A stretch of DNA of 64,000 nucleotides, taken from contig JAFFSR010000347.1 in assembly GCA_017163975.1 (NCBI GenBank), positions 1,128,001 to 1,192,000 on the forward strand. The letters run 5' to 3'. The translations under genes and the position numbers were made by a program. The DNA is from Anastatus disparis. Lineage: Eukaryota > Arthropoda > Insecta > Hymenoptera > Eupelmidae. Positions 44,701 through 56,140 of this stretch are shown in pieces (position 1 is the first letter of the stretch; each line of letters starts with the position of its first letter). The notes under the pieces are model-generated. The model was given only the letters and a program-made list of their open reading frames with translations. It was not told the DNA's origin and did no database searches.

Positions 44701-46169
44701 TATTTTAGTACGAAATTCTAGGTCGCGGTTGATATTTTTGTTTTATATTATAAATGCTTCATTTATTTATTTTGGCGTCTTTTCAGATTCTTGAGATTTT
44801 TTTTTTTTTTTTAATAAATGAATGTTTTTTTCTTTTTATATTTTTTCAGAAATAATATTATTAGATTCTCTTTTATAATGATTTTATTTTTAATATATAT
44901 TTTCTTCTAGTTTTAACTTATTTCTTTAGTACTTAAATATTTTCTCTTTCTTGGTTTAATTCATTAGAGTGTCACCCTTTTTTAAATTTTATTCTTTTTA
45001 TTTTAGTTACAAACATCTTTGTAAAATTCATAGTAAAATCATATTATTTAAATCTTTTAATTCATGGTATTATGTAATTCTTCCCCTTTTATTTGTTGAT
45101 TAATCGCAGGTTCTTTTATTTCTTTTATTTCTTGTTTTTATTTCTTCGATCGCAAAAGCACAGCAGTGCCCCCCCCCCCCGATAAAATAAAACCGCATTT
45201 GCCGTTTCTTCCTTAGCAAAAATGCTCGCATTTTATTGTATTATTTATAATTCCCTGAAAGACATATCAACATGCCATCATAAGTTCACGTTGTAAATCC
45301 TGCTTCTGTCCTATACAGTAACGTTGGATTTCCCATCGTTCACTTAATGATGACTCAAATATGTATTCTCGCGTAAAAACTGCGTGTATCCTCCCTATGA
45401 ATTTTTGTTTCCATTTTTTCTTTATTTATTATCATAGTTTCATTTATTATTTCACTTTATTTCCCCTTCGTTAAAATGCGTGATTTCGTGATGTACACTT
45501 GTCACGACTATTTAAACTCATCTTTCTCTTGATCATCTTTTTCAAGAGGTCTTCTCTATATACCACTCCACCCCTTACATTAAATACGTATATATTTTCA
45601 TTATTTTCCATTATTTTTTTCACGATTGTTTTTTCACCACTTATTTCATTGTTTTATTATTCATTTTATTCGAATTTTTCCCTTTTCTTGTATATTTCTC
45701 GCAAAAACAACAATTGTACCCCCTTATAAAAATGAAATCAAAATACTACAAGATCCAGGGGTGCAGTGCAATGACTCATCCGCGTAATGGTACAACCATG
45801 TCACAAGATCCAGGGGTGAAGCACTCGGAGTTTACCATTCTAAAATTACAATTGCTATCCCCCCTTATATTACCATTTTATTCTCTTTTAATCTATCATT
45901 TATTTTTATATTCAAATTATAGATTTCATTCTCTTTTTAATCTTTTTCAAAACTTGACGCGCGCCGAATTAGGTGACACTGTTATTTATTTTTTTTTATA
46001 TAAAAAACGATTTATTTTTCTTTTAAAATTACTCTTATTGAATGAAAATTTTACTTTTAATTATTTTTGTTTAAATTGAATTACTTGGAATTTAATGCAC
46101 AAATTTTATAATAAGTTTCTCTTTTTTCTCTAAAGTTGCCATTTTCCTACAAACAAAAAAAAATTATAA
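44701..46169. other. T-rich sequence with short repeats, no gene recognised
   Basis: A poly-C run (45169-45180) and a direct repeat CAAGATCCAGGGGTG (about 45748 and 45803) are the only structured parts. The ORFs at 45499 and 45714 are low-complexity or carry no motif. Confidence 0.45.
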
Positions 46170-46383
46170 AAATTTCCATGAAATGTTCACGGAAGATTTC
46201 TAGAATATTTCATGAAATATTGCATGTAATGTTTATGAAATATTCCAGTGGAATATTTCATGGAAGATTTCAGGAATGTTTCATAAATATTTCGCTGGAA
46301 GATTCCAAAAAACTTTAAAATCGTACAGCGGAATATTACATAAATCTTCCAGAAATATTTCACAAAATATTTCATAAAAAGAT
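46170..46383. repeat. 12 bp palindromic minisatellite (GGAATATTTCAT type), block 1
   Basis: Runs of GGAATATTTCAT, GGAAGATTTCAG, GAATGTTTCATA and similar with a period near 12 bp. Adjacent units form palindromes such as TTTCATGAAA. Short ORFs on both strands derive from it. Confidence 0.8.
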
Positions 46384-46387
46384 TTAA

Positions 46388-46765
46388 GAGCAGGCCGAAC
46401 TATCTGTCTTTGTTTAATAGCGTTTTTCATCATTTATATAAAAACCATCCGTTGTAGCATGAAAAAAATAGTAGTTCCCGCTAGATATTTGTATAATAAG
46501 TAAATTTTATAATAACAATCAAATTATTTTATTGCGTAGTTTTTGAATAATATGAGAACTACGAACAAACTAAATATAACCTATCTTTTTTTGGTAGGTC
46601 TCATATTATTCAAAAACTGTGCAATAAAATGATTTGATTGTTATTACAAAATTTACTTATTATACTAATATCTAGCGGGGGCTACTATTTTTTTCATGCT
46701 ACAACGGATGGTTTTTATATAAATGATGAAAAACGCTATTAGACAAAGACAGATAGTTTGGCCCC
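46388..46765. mobile_element. TTAA MITE, GAGCAGGCCGAACTATCTG family, inside the minisatellite
   Basis: TTAA at 46384-46387, then GAGCAGGCCGAACTATCTGT. The right arm ends ...CAGATAGTTTGGCCCC, with the last bases diverged. Arms of about 170 bp include AATGATGAAAAACGCTATTA and GTTTTTGAATAATATGAGA. A relative lies at 59321. Confidence 0.88.
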
Positions 46766-47400
46766 CTGTGAAGTAATCTTTCAGTGAAATATTGCATGAA
46801 AGATTCTAGAATGATTCCATGAAGTTTTCTTTGGAAGGTTGCACGAAACGTTACGGGAGGTTGACGCCGAAAGGGGGATGTTCGTTAAATGGGAGTTTTA
46901 TCACCAAGCGGTTGGAAGATACCTTACTTACTATATAAGCGAAAGGGTATCAGCGCTTTGTTGTGCACAGTCAAAGTGAATATGTAAATGCGATTTTATA
47001 ACTAAATGTTTTTGTATGCGTATATGTATTGATGTATAAGTTTAATGTGTTATTATATAATATATATATACTATCTCCTCACAGCATTTCACAACCTCTC
47101 ATGAAATATTCCAGAAATATTCCGTGATAGATTGGAAACTCTAAATCTTTCATCTAAATCTTCCAAATATCTTACAGCAATATTTCATGAAAGATGTGAG
47201 ATTACCCAAACCTTCCATTGAAATATTCTTGAAATCTCTCAAGAATATTCCATGGGATATTTCAATGTGAGAAGAATCAAAGATATACGAATATTAAAGG
47301 AATATTTTATGGAAGATTTCTGAAATATTCCAAATCTTCCGTGCCAATATTCTGCGAATCTTCCATAAATATTCCATCCTGTGTTGGAAATAAATATTTA
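46766..47400. repeat. 12 bp palindromic minisatellite, block 2, with unrelated centre
   Basis: GAAATATTGCATGAAAGATT and related units resume at about 46780-46830 and again at 47090-47390. Between them, about 46840-47080 is ordinary sequence with a short (TA)n near 47060-47072. Confidence 0.75.
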
Positions 47401-48530
47401 GTTTGTTCGACAACATTTTGTGCTTTGATTGAATAAAGTATCTTTTTGATTTAAATTAATATTTGTTTGTTTTAAAAAATGGTATTTGCAATTTAATAAA
47501 ATATTTGGGACGTTAAAATAAATATTTAATTAATTTAAACAAACGATCAAGGTCAATTGATAAATTATTTATTAAATTTAAATAAATATTTCCTTTTTTT
47601 ACACTGAAAAAAAATTTATTTGATTCAAATAAATATGTTTATTTAATTTCTATTTATTTGAATTGAATGATTGCTTATTTGATTCAAATAAATTTTTGGC
47701 AAATAAAATAAATTATTTAGTCAAAATAAGAAAACCATTTATTCAGATTCTCATTTATTTATTTCAATTAATATTTATTTGATCTAAATGTCATGTCAAC
47801 AAAATCATTTATTTAAAGCAATAAATTCATTTTTTTAAATGATAATTTATTTGTTAATAAATATTTAGTTAAATTGAAAAACTTATTGATTCGAATCAAA
47901 AAAGTTATCATTTAAGTTAATTAAATTAATTGTGAATAATAAAATTGTTAGGATCAAAAAAATATTTATTCAAAATGAAAAAATATTTTAGTAATATTAA
48001 GAAAATATTTTTATATTTTGAGTAAATGATTTATTTAATTAAACTTTGCCAAATTCTTTTAGTTTAATAAATTAAATTTAAACCAATTCAATAATTGTTT
48101 AATTCAACAAAATCGATTTAATAGTGACTGCAAAACAGCTATTAAATTAATTATTCAAATCAGATAAATCTGTCATTTGATTAGATCAAAGAATTTTGTT
48201 GAATCAAAGAAATTACACCGAAAAAAATTTATTTAATTCAAATAAATGTTTAGTAAATCAAATAAACCATTTGAAAATAAGATTATTTATTCAAATTCTT
48301 ATTTTTTCAATTCAAATAACTTTTATTTAATCGAAATAATAATTTTGTTGTGTCAACAAAATCATTTATTTAAAACAAATTCTTAAAAAAAATAATTTAT
48401 TATTAAATGTTAATAAATATCAAGTCGATTGTGATTAATTATTTAGTTTTTTATATTGATTGATCCTACCGAGAAATTTTTATTTTTTCATAATAATAAT
48501 TTAATGTTATTTTAAAATCAGTTGCAGATA
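47401..48530. repeat. AT-rich palindromic low-complexity block
   Basis: Dense degenerate TTATTTGATTCAAATAAA motifs, themselves palindromic. Two related starts (ACACTGAAAAAAAATTTATT near 47621 and ACACCGAAAAAAATTTATTT near 48214) suggest a ~590 bp direct duplication. No ORF. Confidence 0.6.
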
Positions 48531-48725
48531 GATTTACGAAATTTTCCAAAAATATTTTATAGAATATTTCATGAAAGATTCATTATATTTTACTACGTTT
48601 TTATTAACTCGCTTTGGTGTCTGTCTGTCTGTCTGTCTGTCTGTTCGGTACAAATTTTGCAACCGATTGTAAACTAACTTCCCGATGAGCTAGAGACTTG
48701 AAATTTTAAATATAGCTCAGGACTG
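48531..48725. repeat. Minisatellite remnant and (GTCT)n tract with conserved-looking tail
   Basis: One or two GAATATTTCATGAAAGATTC units (about 48565) are followed by CTGTCTGTCTGTCTGTCTGT (48623-48642) and then a non-repetitive stretch (TTTTGCAACCGATTGTAAAC) that has the look of a dispersed-repeat end. Family not identified. Confidence 0.6.
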
Positions 48726-48729
48726 GATG

Positions 48730-49110
48730 ACAATGCAATATTATAAAAAATATATATATATCTACCGAACAATATATTAATATATTCAATCATATACGGA
48801 GATGTTGGATTGAAGATTTGAAGATTTTATATATAGATACACTTGTAACATTAGTGTCTAAACATCTTCGAAAATTTTAAAAATCCTTTTTTGATATATT
48901 AATATATTAATATATTCAATATTATATTTTTGCACGCATTGTTGGATAATATAATTAAAAATATATATTCCCACCGAAAAATATATTAATATATTTAATT
49001 ATATACGGAGATATTGGCAAAATTGAAGATTTGAAGATTTTATATATAGATATACTTTTAACATTAGTGTCTAACCATCTTCGAAAATTTTTAAAATTCT
49101 TTAACTTGTC
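48730..49110. repeat. ~205 bp direct duplication
   Basis: Two diverged copies share TATATACGGAGAT.TTGG, GAAGATTTGAAGATTTTATA and ACATTAGTGTCTAA.CATCTT at an offset of about 204-210 bp. The minus-strand ORF at 48955 lies within it and has no motif. Confidence 0.7.
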
Positions 49111-49484
49111 ATGTATTGCAATTAGACATAAATTACAGCATTTTCTATTATACATATAAAATTGGAGACTGTATTTTATTCATTTTATGGTCTAACAATG
49201 CATAAAACAATAAATCTTGGTTGAATTTCTAATGGCGCCATTATCGTCAAAATGGCGGGAAACTCACCATGCGATTACGTGTTCTCTAAAAAAAATAGAT
49301 GAAACACGTTTTAGTCCCTTGACAACAATAAATATGCTATATAATATGCACTGTTGGACAACACGATAAATAATATTATTAATAATGATAATAATACCAA
49401 AATGTATAAGATAATATTTAAATAAAAAAAAAATTTTCAATCTACCACGTTTTTTAATTGAACTAAAAAGTATAAAATAATATT
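49111..49484. other. AT-rich spacer, no gene seen
   Basis: Only a partial echo of the preceding repeat (GCACTGTTGGACAACA, about 49347) and poly(A) stretches. Nothing coding recognised. Confidence 0.45.
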
Positions 49485-49745
49485 AAAAATAAAAAAAAAA
49501 CTTTTTAATGTACTAAGTTTTTATAATGAACCAAAAAGTATAAAATAATGTGTAATAAAATGAAAAATGAATAATGATTTGAAATAAAAAAAACGTGGGG
49601 CGCATACAATAAATAATAATAAACATGCGCCCCACGTTTTTTTTATTTCAAATCATTATTCATTTTTCATTTTATTACACATTATTTTAGACTTTTTGGT
49701 TCATTATAAAAACTTAGTACATTAAAAAGTTTTTTTTTTATTTTT
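49485..49745. mobile_element. Near-perfect palindrome (hairpin MITE)
   Basis: Left arm about 49485-49604 and right arm about 49625-49745 pair almost without mismatch: CCAAAAAGT...ACTTTTTGG, GAAAAATGAATAATGATTTG with its complement, and GTGGGGCGCAT...ATGCGCCCCAC at the centre around a ~20 bp loop. Termini lie in poly(A)/(T)-rich DNA, so the target duplication is uncertain. Confidence 0.82.
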
Positions 49746-49749
49746 AATA

Positions 49750-50110
49750 TTATTTCCTGCATATTTCGTGAAAGGTTCATGAACTGTTTCAAATCTTCCG
49801 TTCCAATATTCTGGAAATCTTCAGTGAATGTTTCAACGGAATATTTCATGAAATATTCCTGCAAGATTCCTGAAATATTCCAATATAAGAAGAATCAAGG
49901 ACATACGAATATTACAGGAATATTCCATGGAAGATTCCTAAAATATTTCAAATTTTCCGTGCCAATATTCCGGGGAGCTTCCATAAATTTTCCATGCTGT
50001 GTAGGCTACAGAAATATTTCATGGAAGATTCCTAAAATATTTCAAATCTTCCGTGCCAATATTCCAGGAAGCTTCCATAAATATTTCATGCTGTGTGGGA
50101 CACCGCTAAA
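49750..50110. repeat. 12 bp palindromic minisatellite, block 3
   Basis: Units such as GGAATATTTCATGAAATATT, CCATGGAAGATTCCTAAAAT and CAAATCTTCCGTGCCAATAT. Two copies of a longer ~95 bp stretch (about 49922-49990 and 50014-50090) repeat in direct orientation. ORFs here derive from it. Confidence 0.82.
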
Positions 50111-50195
50111 AATGGCTTTGTTGGATGATTAGAAATGAAATTCTTTAGAGACCCTAAAAATTTGAGCCGTCAGGAATTTGTAAACAATGATTTAA

Positions 50196-50607
50196 GAGGC
50201 GGTCGGAACCAAATCGGTGACTCAGTTCAGTGCTTACTATAAATGCTTATAATGCTTTATTTATTCATTTGCATGGCAAAAATGTAGTCATTTCCTCTAA
50301 CTATAATCATAATGAATAATTTGAAACGGTTACGGCAACAAAAAAATATAAAATATTGTCATGAAGCGAAAAATGCTAAATTGAAATCTATTGCATGCAA
50401 ATAACAGCCGCATCGACTGTTAGATGGCATTTTTCGCTTTATGACAATATTCTATAATTTTTTGTCACTAAAACTGTTTCAAATAATTCTTTATATACAT
50501 GGTTAGAGGAAATGACTATATTTTTACCGTGCAAATGAATAAATAAATCATTATAAGCATTTATTCTAAGCATTGAACTAAGTCACCGGTTTAGTTCTGA
50601 CCGCCTC
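50196..50607. mobile_element. TTAA-flanked palindromic MITE (412 bp), GAGGCGGTC family
   Basis: TTAA at 50192-50195 and 50608-50611. Ends GAGGCGGTCGGAACCAAATC and ...GGTTTAGTTCTGACCGCCTC. Arms include TTTCCTCTAACTATAATC and AGCGAAAAATGC...GGCATTTTTCGCT. No ORF. Confidence 0.92.
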
Positions 50608-50611
50608 TTAA

Positions 50612-51818
50612 GGTGCAAAATTCGTAAAAATCACTGGTTTTTTTTAGATAGCTTGAAATCGTTTGCGATTTATTATATTAACATTATTCTATCTGTAGGT
50701 GTTTTAAAGACGATTAATTTGAGTCGTCATTAATCAAAATCGGTTAATAAATTTTATAAATAATAATAAACAAAAATCGAAAATCGCGAAATTTTCAAAT
50801 ATTTGTCATTTGATAAAAAAAAGGATGTACATGTTTGTAATTTAACAAAAATGTCCCTCTTATTATCCTTAAGTTACCATAAAAATTTCATCAAAAAATA
50901 TTAATTATTTTATCAGATATTCTATTTGTTTATTAAAAAGAGGTCAAATGTACGTTAGAAATTTTACCCGAAAACGTCATGGTAGAGACTTTATGATAAT
51001 CATATCATATTTAGATAATAACGTAGATTCTATGAATTTGATGTGAAATCGTGTCTATTTCATTATTTTTAACCTAAATATGGCAAAAATAAAAAAGTAA
51101 ATTTTTCTCATAATGGTTTTTTTAATAGTTTTGCAATTAATAAAAATATCAATATAGGGATTTGATATTCTTATTACTGGCAATTTTACGCAAAATTAAA
51201 AAAAAGAATGCTCTAGCTCAATTAGAAGCCAAGATAATTTTCTTTTTTTAAATTCGCCAATTGTTTATTTATAAAGATTAAGGACTGATATTTTTATCAC
51301 AGCTAGTATAATACTTGAAGTTTATGATTCTATTATATCAGAGATGAAATAAACATTTTGCAATGTTAAAAATTAATATGAAAGTAATCAATATTGCTAC
51401 TAGTTGAACAGTCACCTTTCCTGCCTTGCAAGAAAATCGATTTGGCGAGTTATAATTCATGTTCCGATTAAAAATTCATTGTATCTCGGTTAATTATTGT
51501 TCAATTTTGACGTTTTTTTCTGAATCGGGGTAGCGCGTGAAAATAATAGCAACTGTTGTATTTGTTTTTTAAAAATTTTTATTTAACAATAATTATTGCA
51601 AAAAAAATTTTTTCCAACATATTTTTTTTATTATTCATTTTAGCAAAAAGCTTTAAGGAGGTACCTTCGTCCACTACTCGAGTCAAATTTTCAATATGCT
51701 TATTTGATTAAAAGTTACTAGATATCTCCCTTCCCCAAGAATGTGCGTAGCGATCATATATTTTGTATGGTGATTTTCATATACTCGATAGAATTTTCAT
51801 GTGCAATGTTTATTGAGG
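50612..51818. other. AT-rich sequence, no gene seen
   Basis: No ORF over 60 codons. A stretch at about 51529-51620 (GGGGTAGCGCGTGAAA...) resembles about 61093-61200, so it probably holds a dispersed-repeat fragment. Confidence 0.5.
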
Positions 51819-51822
51819 TTAA

Positions 51823-52027
51823 GGCGACTACGGAAGTTTGGTTCGATTTTATTTTGTAGTTTACAAATTACTCTTTCAGTTTCTAAAATTTTTTGAATTT
51901 TTTAATTTTCCACCATTTATTATAATCCGTAGAATGGTGGGAAATTAAAAAATCTGAAAAATTTTACATATTGAAAGAGTAATTTGTAAACTCAAAAATA
52001 AAACCTAACCTAAAATCCGAAGTCGCC
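51823..52027. mobile_element. TTAA-flanked palindromic MITE (205 bp)
   Basis: TTAA at 51819-51822 and 52028-52031. Ends GGCGACTACGGAAGTTTGGT and ...TCCGAAGTCGCC. The arms pair through AGTTTACAAATTACTCTTTC and a central CCACCATT...AATGGTGG. It ends 20 bases before the ATG of the MULE transposase relic. Confidence 0.88.
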
Positions 52028-52047
52028 TTAAGAATTAAAAATAAATT

Positions 52048-54690
52048 ATGAGTTCAACTGATAAAACAATTATGAAAAATATTAGATATTATTGGGAAGG
52101 TAAAAGGGTTACAGAAAAAGTTCTTATTAATCAGATTCGGCAACAAAATGTGGGAAAAGGACTGAATGCAAACCGAACAATAGCTTATGGAAATTGTAAT
52201 AATACAACGGTTGCCATTGATATAAGTGAAGAAAAAAATAAAACATATTTGGAAATTTAAGGTCCAAGAATAGTTCACATAAGTGCTTACGCGAATAATT
52301 TAAAATGTGGCAAGTGCAATAGTATACTTTCTTTGGAAAAGATAGTCAGCAAAAGAATGTGTGGGTCGGCATCAGTATTGGATATTAAGTGTAGTATTAC
52401 CTCTTGTGAAAATATAACTGTTGGCAGCACTGACAAAAAACATCAGGTTAAAAAGTTACAACTGAAAAATACTAATTCTGGTGAGTGAAAAATAAAATTG
52501 TTTTGATTTTAAGGTTAGAAAGCAGAAAAATACATTTCTCACCTAGTCTCATCTATTTAGTATAAATTGTTTTGTTTTATATTTATGTTATTAACTCAAT
52601 TTTATAATTTGTTATTTCGAGATTTAAAACAAACCACACATAATGTGAACAAAAGGATGTCTCATCATGCAAATGTTAGTAGCAAAGCAACAATAGGTAA
52701 TAATGATATTATTGTGAAAGAAATATATTCTTACTATAAAAGTATAAAATTCTCAATTTTTAATGTTATTTTTAGGAATTTTAAAAACTGGTATGGGTAA
52801 CTCACATTTCAATAAACCCATGGCTTCTTTAGACATACCAGAGTTTCATTGGACTACCTTCAAAAGACATGAAAAAGAAATTGGGCCAGTTATTGAAAAA
52901 ATGGCAAGAAAGAGTTGCCAAGAAGCAGCTGCATTAGAAAGAAAACTTACAATTAAAAATATTGATATTTTAAAAGCTTTGCTGTAAGTTTTATTTAATT
53001 TAATTTGTGTTTTTTTTTAAATTTATTCTCTTTGCATTTGTTTATATTTGTACACTATGTATGCATTCATTTTATATTTTAGACTAAATTTATATTTTAG
53101 ACTTTATATTTATATTTTATACTTTATATTTATATTTCATACTTTATATTTACATTTTAGACTTTGTATTTATGATTTAGACTTTATATTTATATTTTGA
53201 AATGAACTTACCTATAAGTCTATAATTAAACAATTGATTTTTAACAGAATTCCAAAATTGTGAATTTTGAATTATATGTAGTTGAAATTTTCGTTATACA
53301 ATGTTGAGAACTCATCTAATTAATAAATTATTAGTATATTTATTGATTTATAAATATTGTTTAGATAATTTTAAGTATCTTTTATTATTAATAGTGTATA
53401 ATGTCTTATCAATAAGTAATTATATATTGATGGTTTGGAATATTCAAGTATGATTTTTGTTGAATTATGATTTTGTATTAAAAATATATTTTATAAAAAT
53501 CAATAAATTGTATGAATATAATAGATATCTATAATTTTTTCACCCTATTTATAGATCTCAAAATAAAACAGAATTCTATATTCAAATTATGTTTTATAAA
53601 AATTGATAAATTGTATAGGTAAGAAAGACATCTGGAATTTGCTTTATTTTTTTCCAGGCCTCAAAATTTTGATCATTTTTATTTCTTCCCTGGCCTAGAG
53701 GAACCGTATGAAAAAAATATTAATGTTCACGATGTCGTTCGTATTGCAGCTTCCTTCGATATGGGTTGGACAACGCGAGGTACCAGTAAAACTTATGATA
53801 GTTTAAGTGAAACTGCAGCTTTAATCGGAATTTTTTCTAAAAAAGTAATATCATACATTACTTTCAATAGAAAATGTAAGAAATGTGATACGGGCCATGA
53901 AAAAGAAGATCACGACTGTAGAAAAAATTATGTAGGTAGTGCAAAAGGTATGGAGCCTAAAGCAGCAATTGAACTTGTATCAGACAATGATATTTTTTCC
54001 AAGGAAAATATTGAACTTGGGATATTCATTAGCGACAATGATAGTACAGACATTCATGGAGTGAGAAATGCTATATCATATGAGGTCGTTAAACAGGCAG
54101 ATAAGAATCACAGAACAAGAGGTGTATCTAATGCATTATATAAAATTAAAAATGCTTATAAAGAAATAAATAGTGTCACAATAAAATATCTGCAAAGATC
54201 GTTTGCTGCCGCTATTTCACAAAATGCACCTGATAGTGAAAAAATTGCGAGAGCAGTACGTAATATCCCCTATCACTGTTTCAACCAACACGATAACTGT
54301 GTCGATTCGTGGTGTTCATATAACGAAAATCCTGCAGATTATCAGCATGCAAATATTGGTGAAGGATTTAAAGGCTCGATTTCACGCACGCTGTACAAAG
54401 TGACACGTGCGAAAATGGAGCTTCTCACACGTCGTGTCAAAAAATAGTGTTCGATACTCATGCGAGAAAGTGATTTCTTACTCGTGTGACCTTTTCACCC
54501 TCGCTTTGCTCGGGCGCAAACCGCCACACGAGTAAAAAATCACTTTATCGCACTAGTACCGAAATATACTATTTCGACTCTCTTGCAGAGCACAGCGATC
54601 GATATTCTGCAGGTCTTTCGAGCAATGCCAACGAAAGTTTGAATTTCACCATTGCAAGTAAGGCTAAAAAGTGGGGATGGAACAGAAATG
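52048..54690 (+). pseudogene. Mutator-like (MULE) transposase gene, spliced but broken
   Basis: Four exons can be modelled: 52048-52480, 52622-52696, 52776-52983, 53658-about 54377. They have GT..AG introns (GTGAGT, GTAATA and GTAAGT donors) and phases that agree. Exon 1 has GPRIVHISAYANNLKCGKCN and CxxC-type pairs. Exons 2-3 give a KATIG / KTGMGNSHFNKPMASLDIP stretch. Exon 4 has DMGWTTRGTSKTYDSLSETA, CDTGHEKEDHDC, KGMEPKAAIELV and HDNCVDSWCSY. These match the insect Mutator-like transposase domain family from memory. A TAA at 52258-52260 interrupts exon 1. Similarity resumes at about 54570 (LSSNANESLNFTIASKAKKW) and the C-terminus is missing. Confidence 0.8.
54378..54570. mobile_element. Insertion in the MULE transposase relic
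   Basis: The transposase reading stops after ...HANIGEGFKG and resumes about 190 bp later. The intervening DNA is GC-richer, with CACACGTCGTGTC, GTGATTTCTTACTCGTGTG...CACACGAGTAAAAAATCAC inverted repeats and a CGCTTTGCTCGGGCG core. A similar hairpin-type motif (GAGCGCAGCGAGGGTGC) lies at about 29554. Family not identified. Confidence 0.6.
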
Positions 54691-54984
54691 ATGTATATAT
54701 ATAGATATACCGGCGTTAGGCGTGAAATGTTCAATTTTTTAACTGGCTTGTTTTTGGCGATTAATGCTCTTATATTAAAGTATTTTTATTATTCATGTAT
54801 TAATCGCCAAAAATGCGTTTTTTGCACTAATTTATTAATAACTAATTAATAAATCATAGTTACTAATCCAAAACACATAAGTAAATATCTACGGACTATC
54901 TTTTAAATGATCGCACAGGTCGTTTCCAGTTACTAATTTTGGCAAAATAAGACTTTTTTCGGTCTATTGACTAGCCTAATTAAA
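54691..54984. other. AT-rich spacer, no gene seen
   Basis: A small inverted repeat, GGCGATTAATGC and ATTAATCGCC (about 54756 and 54799), is the only structure noticed. Confidence 0.45.
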
Positions 54985-55420
54985 TTTATTTAAGAACGAA
55001 AGTGCTGGAAATGTTTTGCAATCAAACCCGAAATATAATGTACATTTCATTAAAAATCTTGATCTGCATTGAATTTTAAATGAAAAACCGATTTGCTGAA
55101 AATCTCTCAATGTTCTGCTTGAATTTCAATTTATTTCACGTTAAAGATGTCATATTCACATTAAATTTACTAAAAACGAAAGTGTTGGAAATGTTTTACA
55201 ATCGAACCCAAAATACAATGTACATTTTATTAAAAATCTTGATCTATGTTAAATTTCAAATACAAAACCAATTTGCTCAAAATTTCCTTATATTTTGCTT
55301 AAAATTTAACGTATTTCACGTTAAAAAAGTCATATTCACATTAAATTTACTAAAAACGAGACTACTGGAAATTTTCGATAATCAAACATGAAATTTATTG
55401 CACTTTGCATTAAAAAAATG
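54985..55420. repeat. 180 bp tandem repeat, 2.3 copies
   Basis: AACGAAAGTGCTGGAAATGT at 54995, its near-copy at 55175 and a more diverged one at 55355 (AACGAGACTACTGGAAAT) are exactly 180 bp apart. CATATTCACATTAAATTTAC repeats before each. The 103-codon ORF at 55080 spans two repeat units and is itself internally repeated; it is not supported as a gene. Confidence 0.85.
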
Positions 55421-55748
55421 TCCAGCTGCATTAAATTTGCAAAAACATATTTTACTTTAATTTTTTTTTGTTGTGCTTGATTTTTAAAACCGTTAACATA
55501 AAAAGTAACATAAAAATTGAAGCGTTTACGAATTAGATTTTATGTACTGATACATTAAAAATTCAATATTTATACATTGATGGGATAATTATGTACGTCG
55601 TTGGAAATTCATATTCATTATACAGCAAAATTTGTAGTAAGAGGCATGAATATTAATGCAAAAATATATAAAATGAACTTTCGTTTCCAAGTACATTAAA
55701 ATTCATGTGTGAATGGCGCTGAAAAATACATTAAAATTCATGTTTTTT
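55421..55748. other. AT-rich spacer, no gene seen
   Basis: Two short similar stretches, ACATTAAAATTCATGTG and ACATTAAAATTCATGTT (near 55693 and 55728). Nothing coding. Confidence 0.45.
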
Positions 55749-55752
55749 TTAA

Positions 55753-56140
55753 GGGGGCGCTGTATCTCTCTATCCTTTTCTAATTGAAAAATGTAAGTTT
55801 TTTTGAAAATCTAGTGATCATTGATAGAAATTAAAGGTTGTCCGCTACTTGTTTAGTAAAAAGTAATGTTTTCTCTGATGAGGACCAATTAATTTTGTTG
55901 CTTTTTTTTCAAGTAAAGTTTGACATACCTACAAAATCCTAAGTTAGGCTAGAGAATACGTTATTTAAGTATGTCAAACTTTACTTGAAAAAAAGCAACA
56001 AAATTAATTGGTCCTCATAAGAGAAAATATTAATTTTTACTAAACAAGTAGCGGACAACCCTTAATTTCTATCAATAATAACTAGTTTTCCCAAAAATTT
56101 ACATTTTTTAATTAGAAAAGGATAGAGAGATACAGCGTCG
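55753..56140. mobile_element. TTAA MITE, right end eroded
   Basis: TTAA at 55749-55752, then GGGGGCGCTGTATCTCTCTA. The right arm ends GATAGAGAGATACAGCGTCG without a clear TTAA. Arms pair through AGTAAAGTTTGACATAC and TTGTCCGCTACTTGTTTAGT. About 390 bp. Confidence 0.85.

Noticed and set aside
46170..50110. Heat-shock elements
   Set aside because: The GAA/TTC spacing does not fit the nGAAnnTTCn rule through the array; the pattern is better explained as a palindromic minisatellite.
55080..55391. 103-codon ORF with internal repeat
   Set aside because: It is the translation of the 180 bp tandem repeat, which happens to be a multiple of three.
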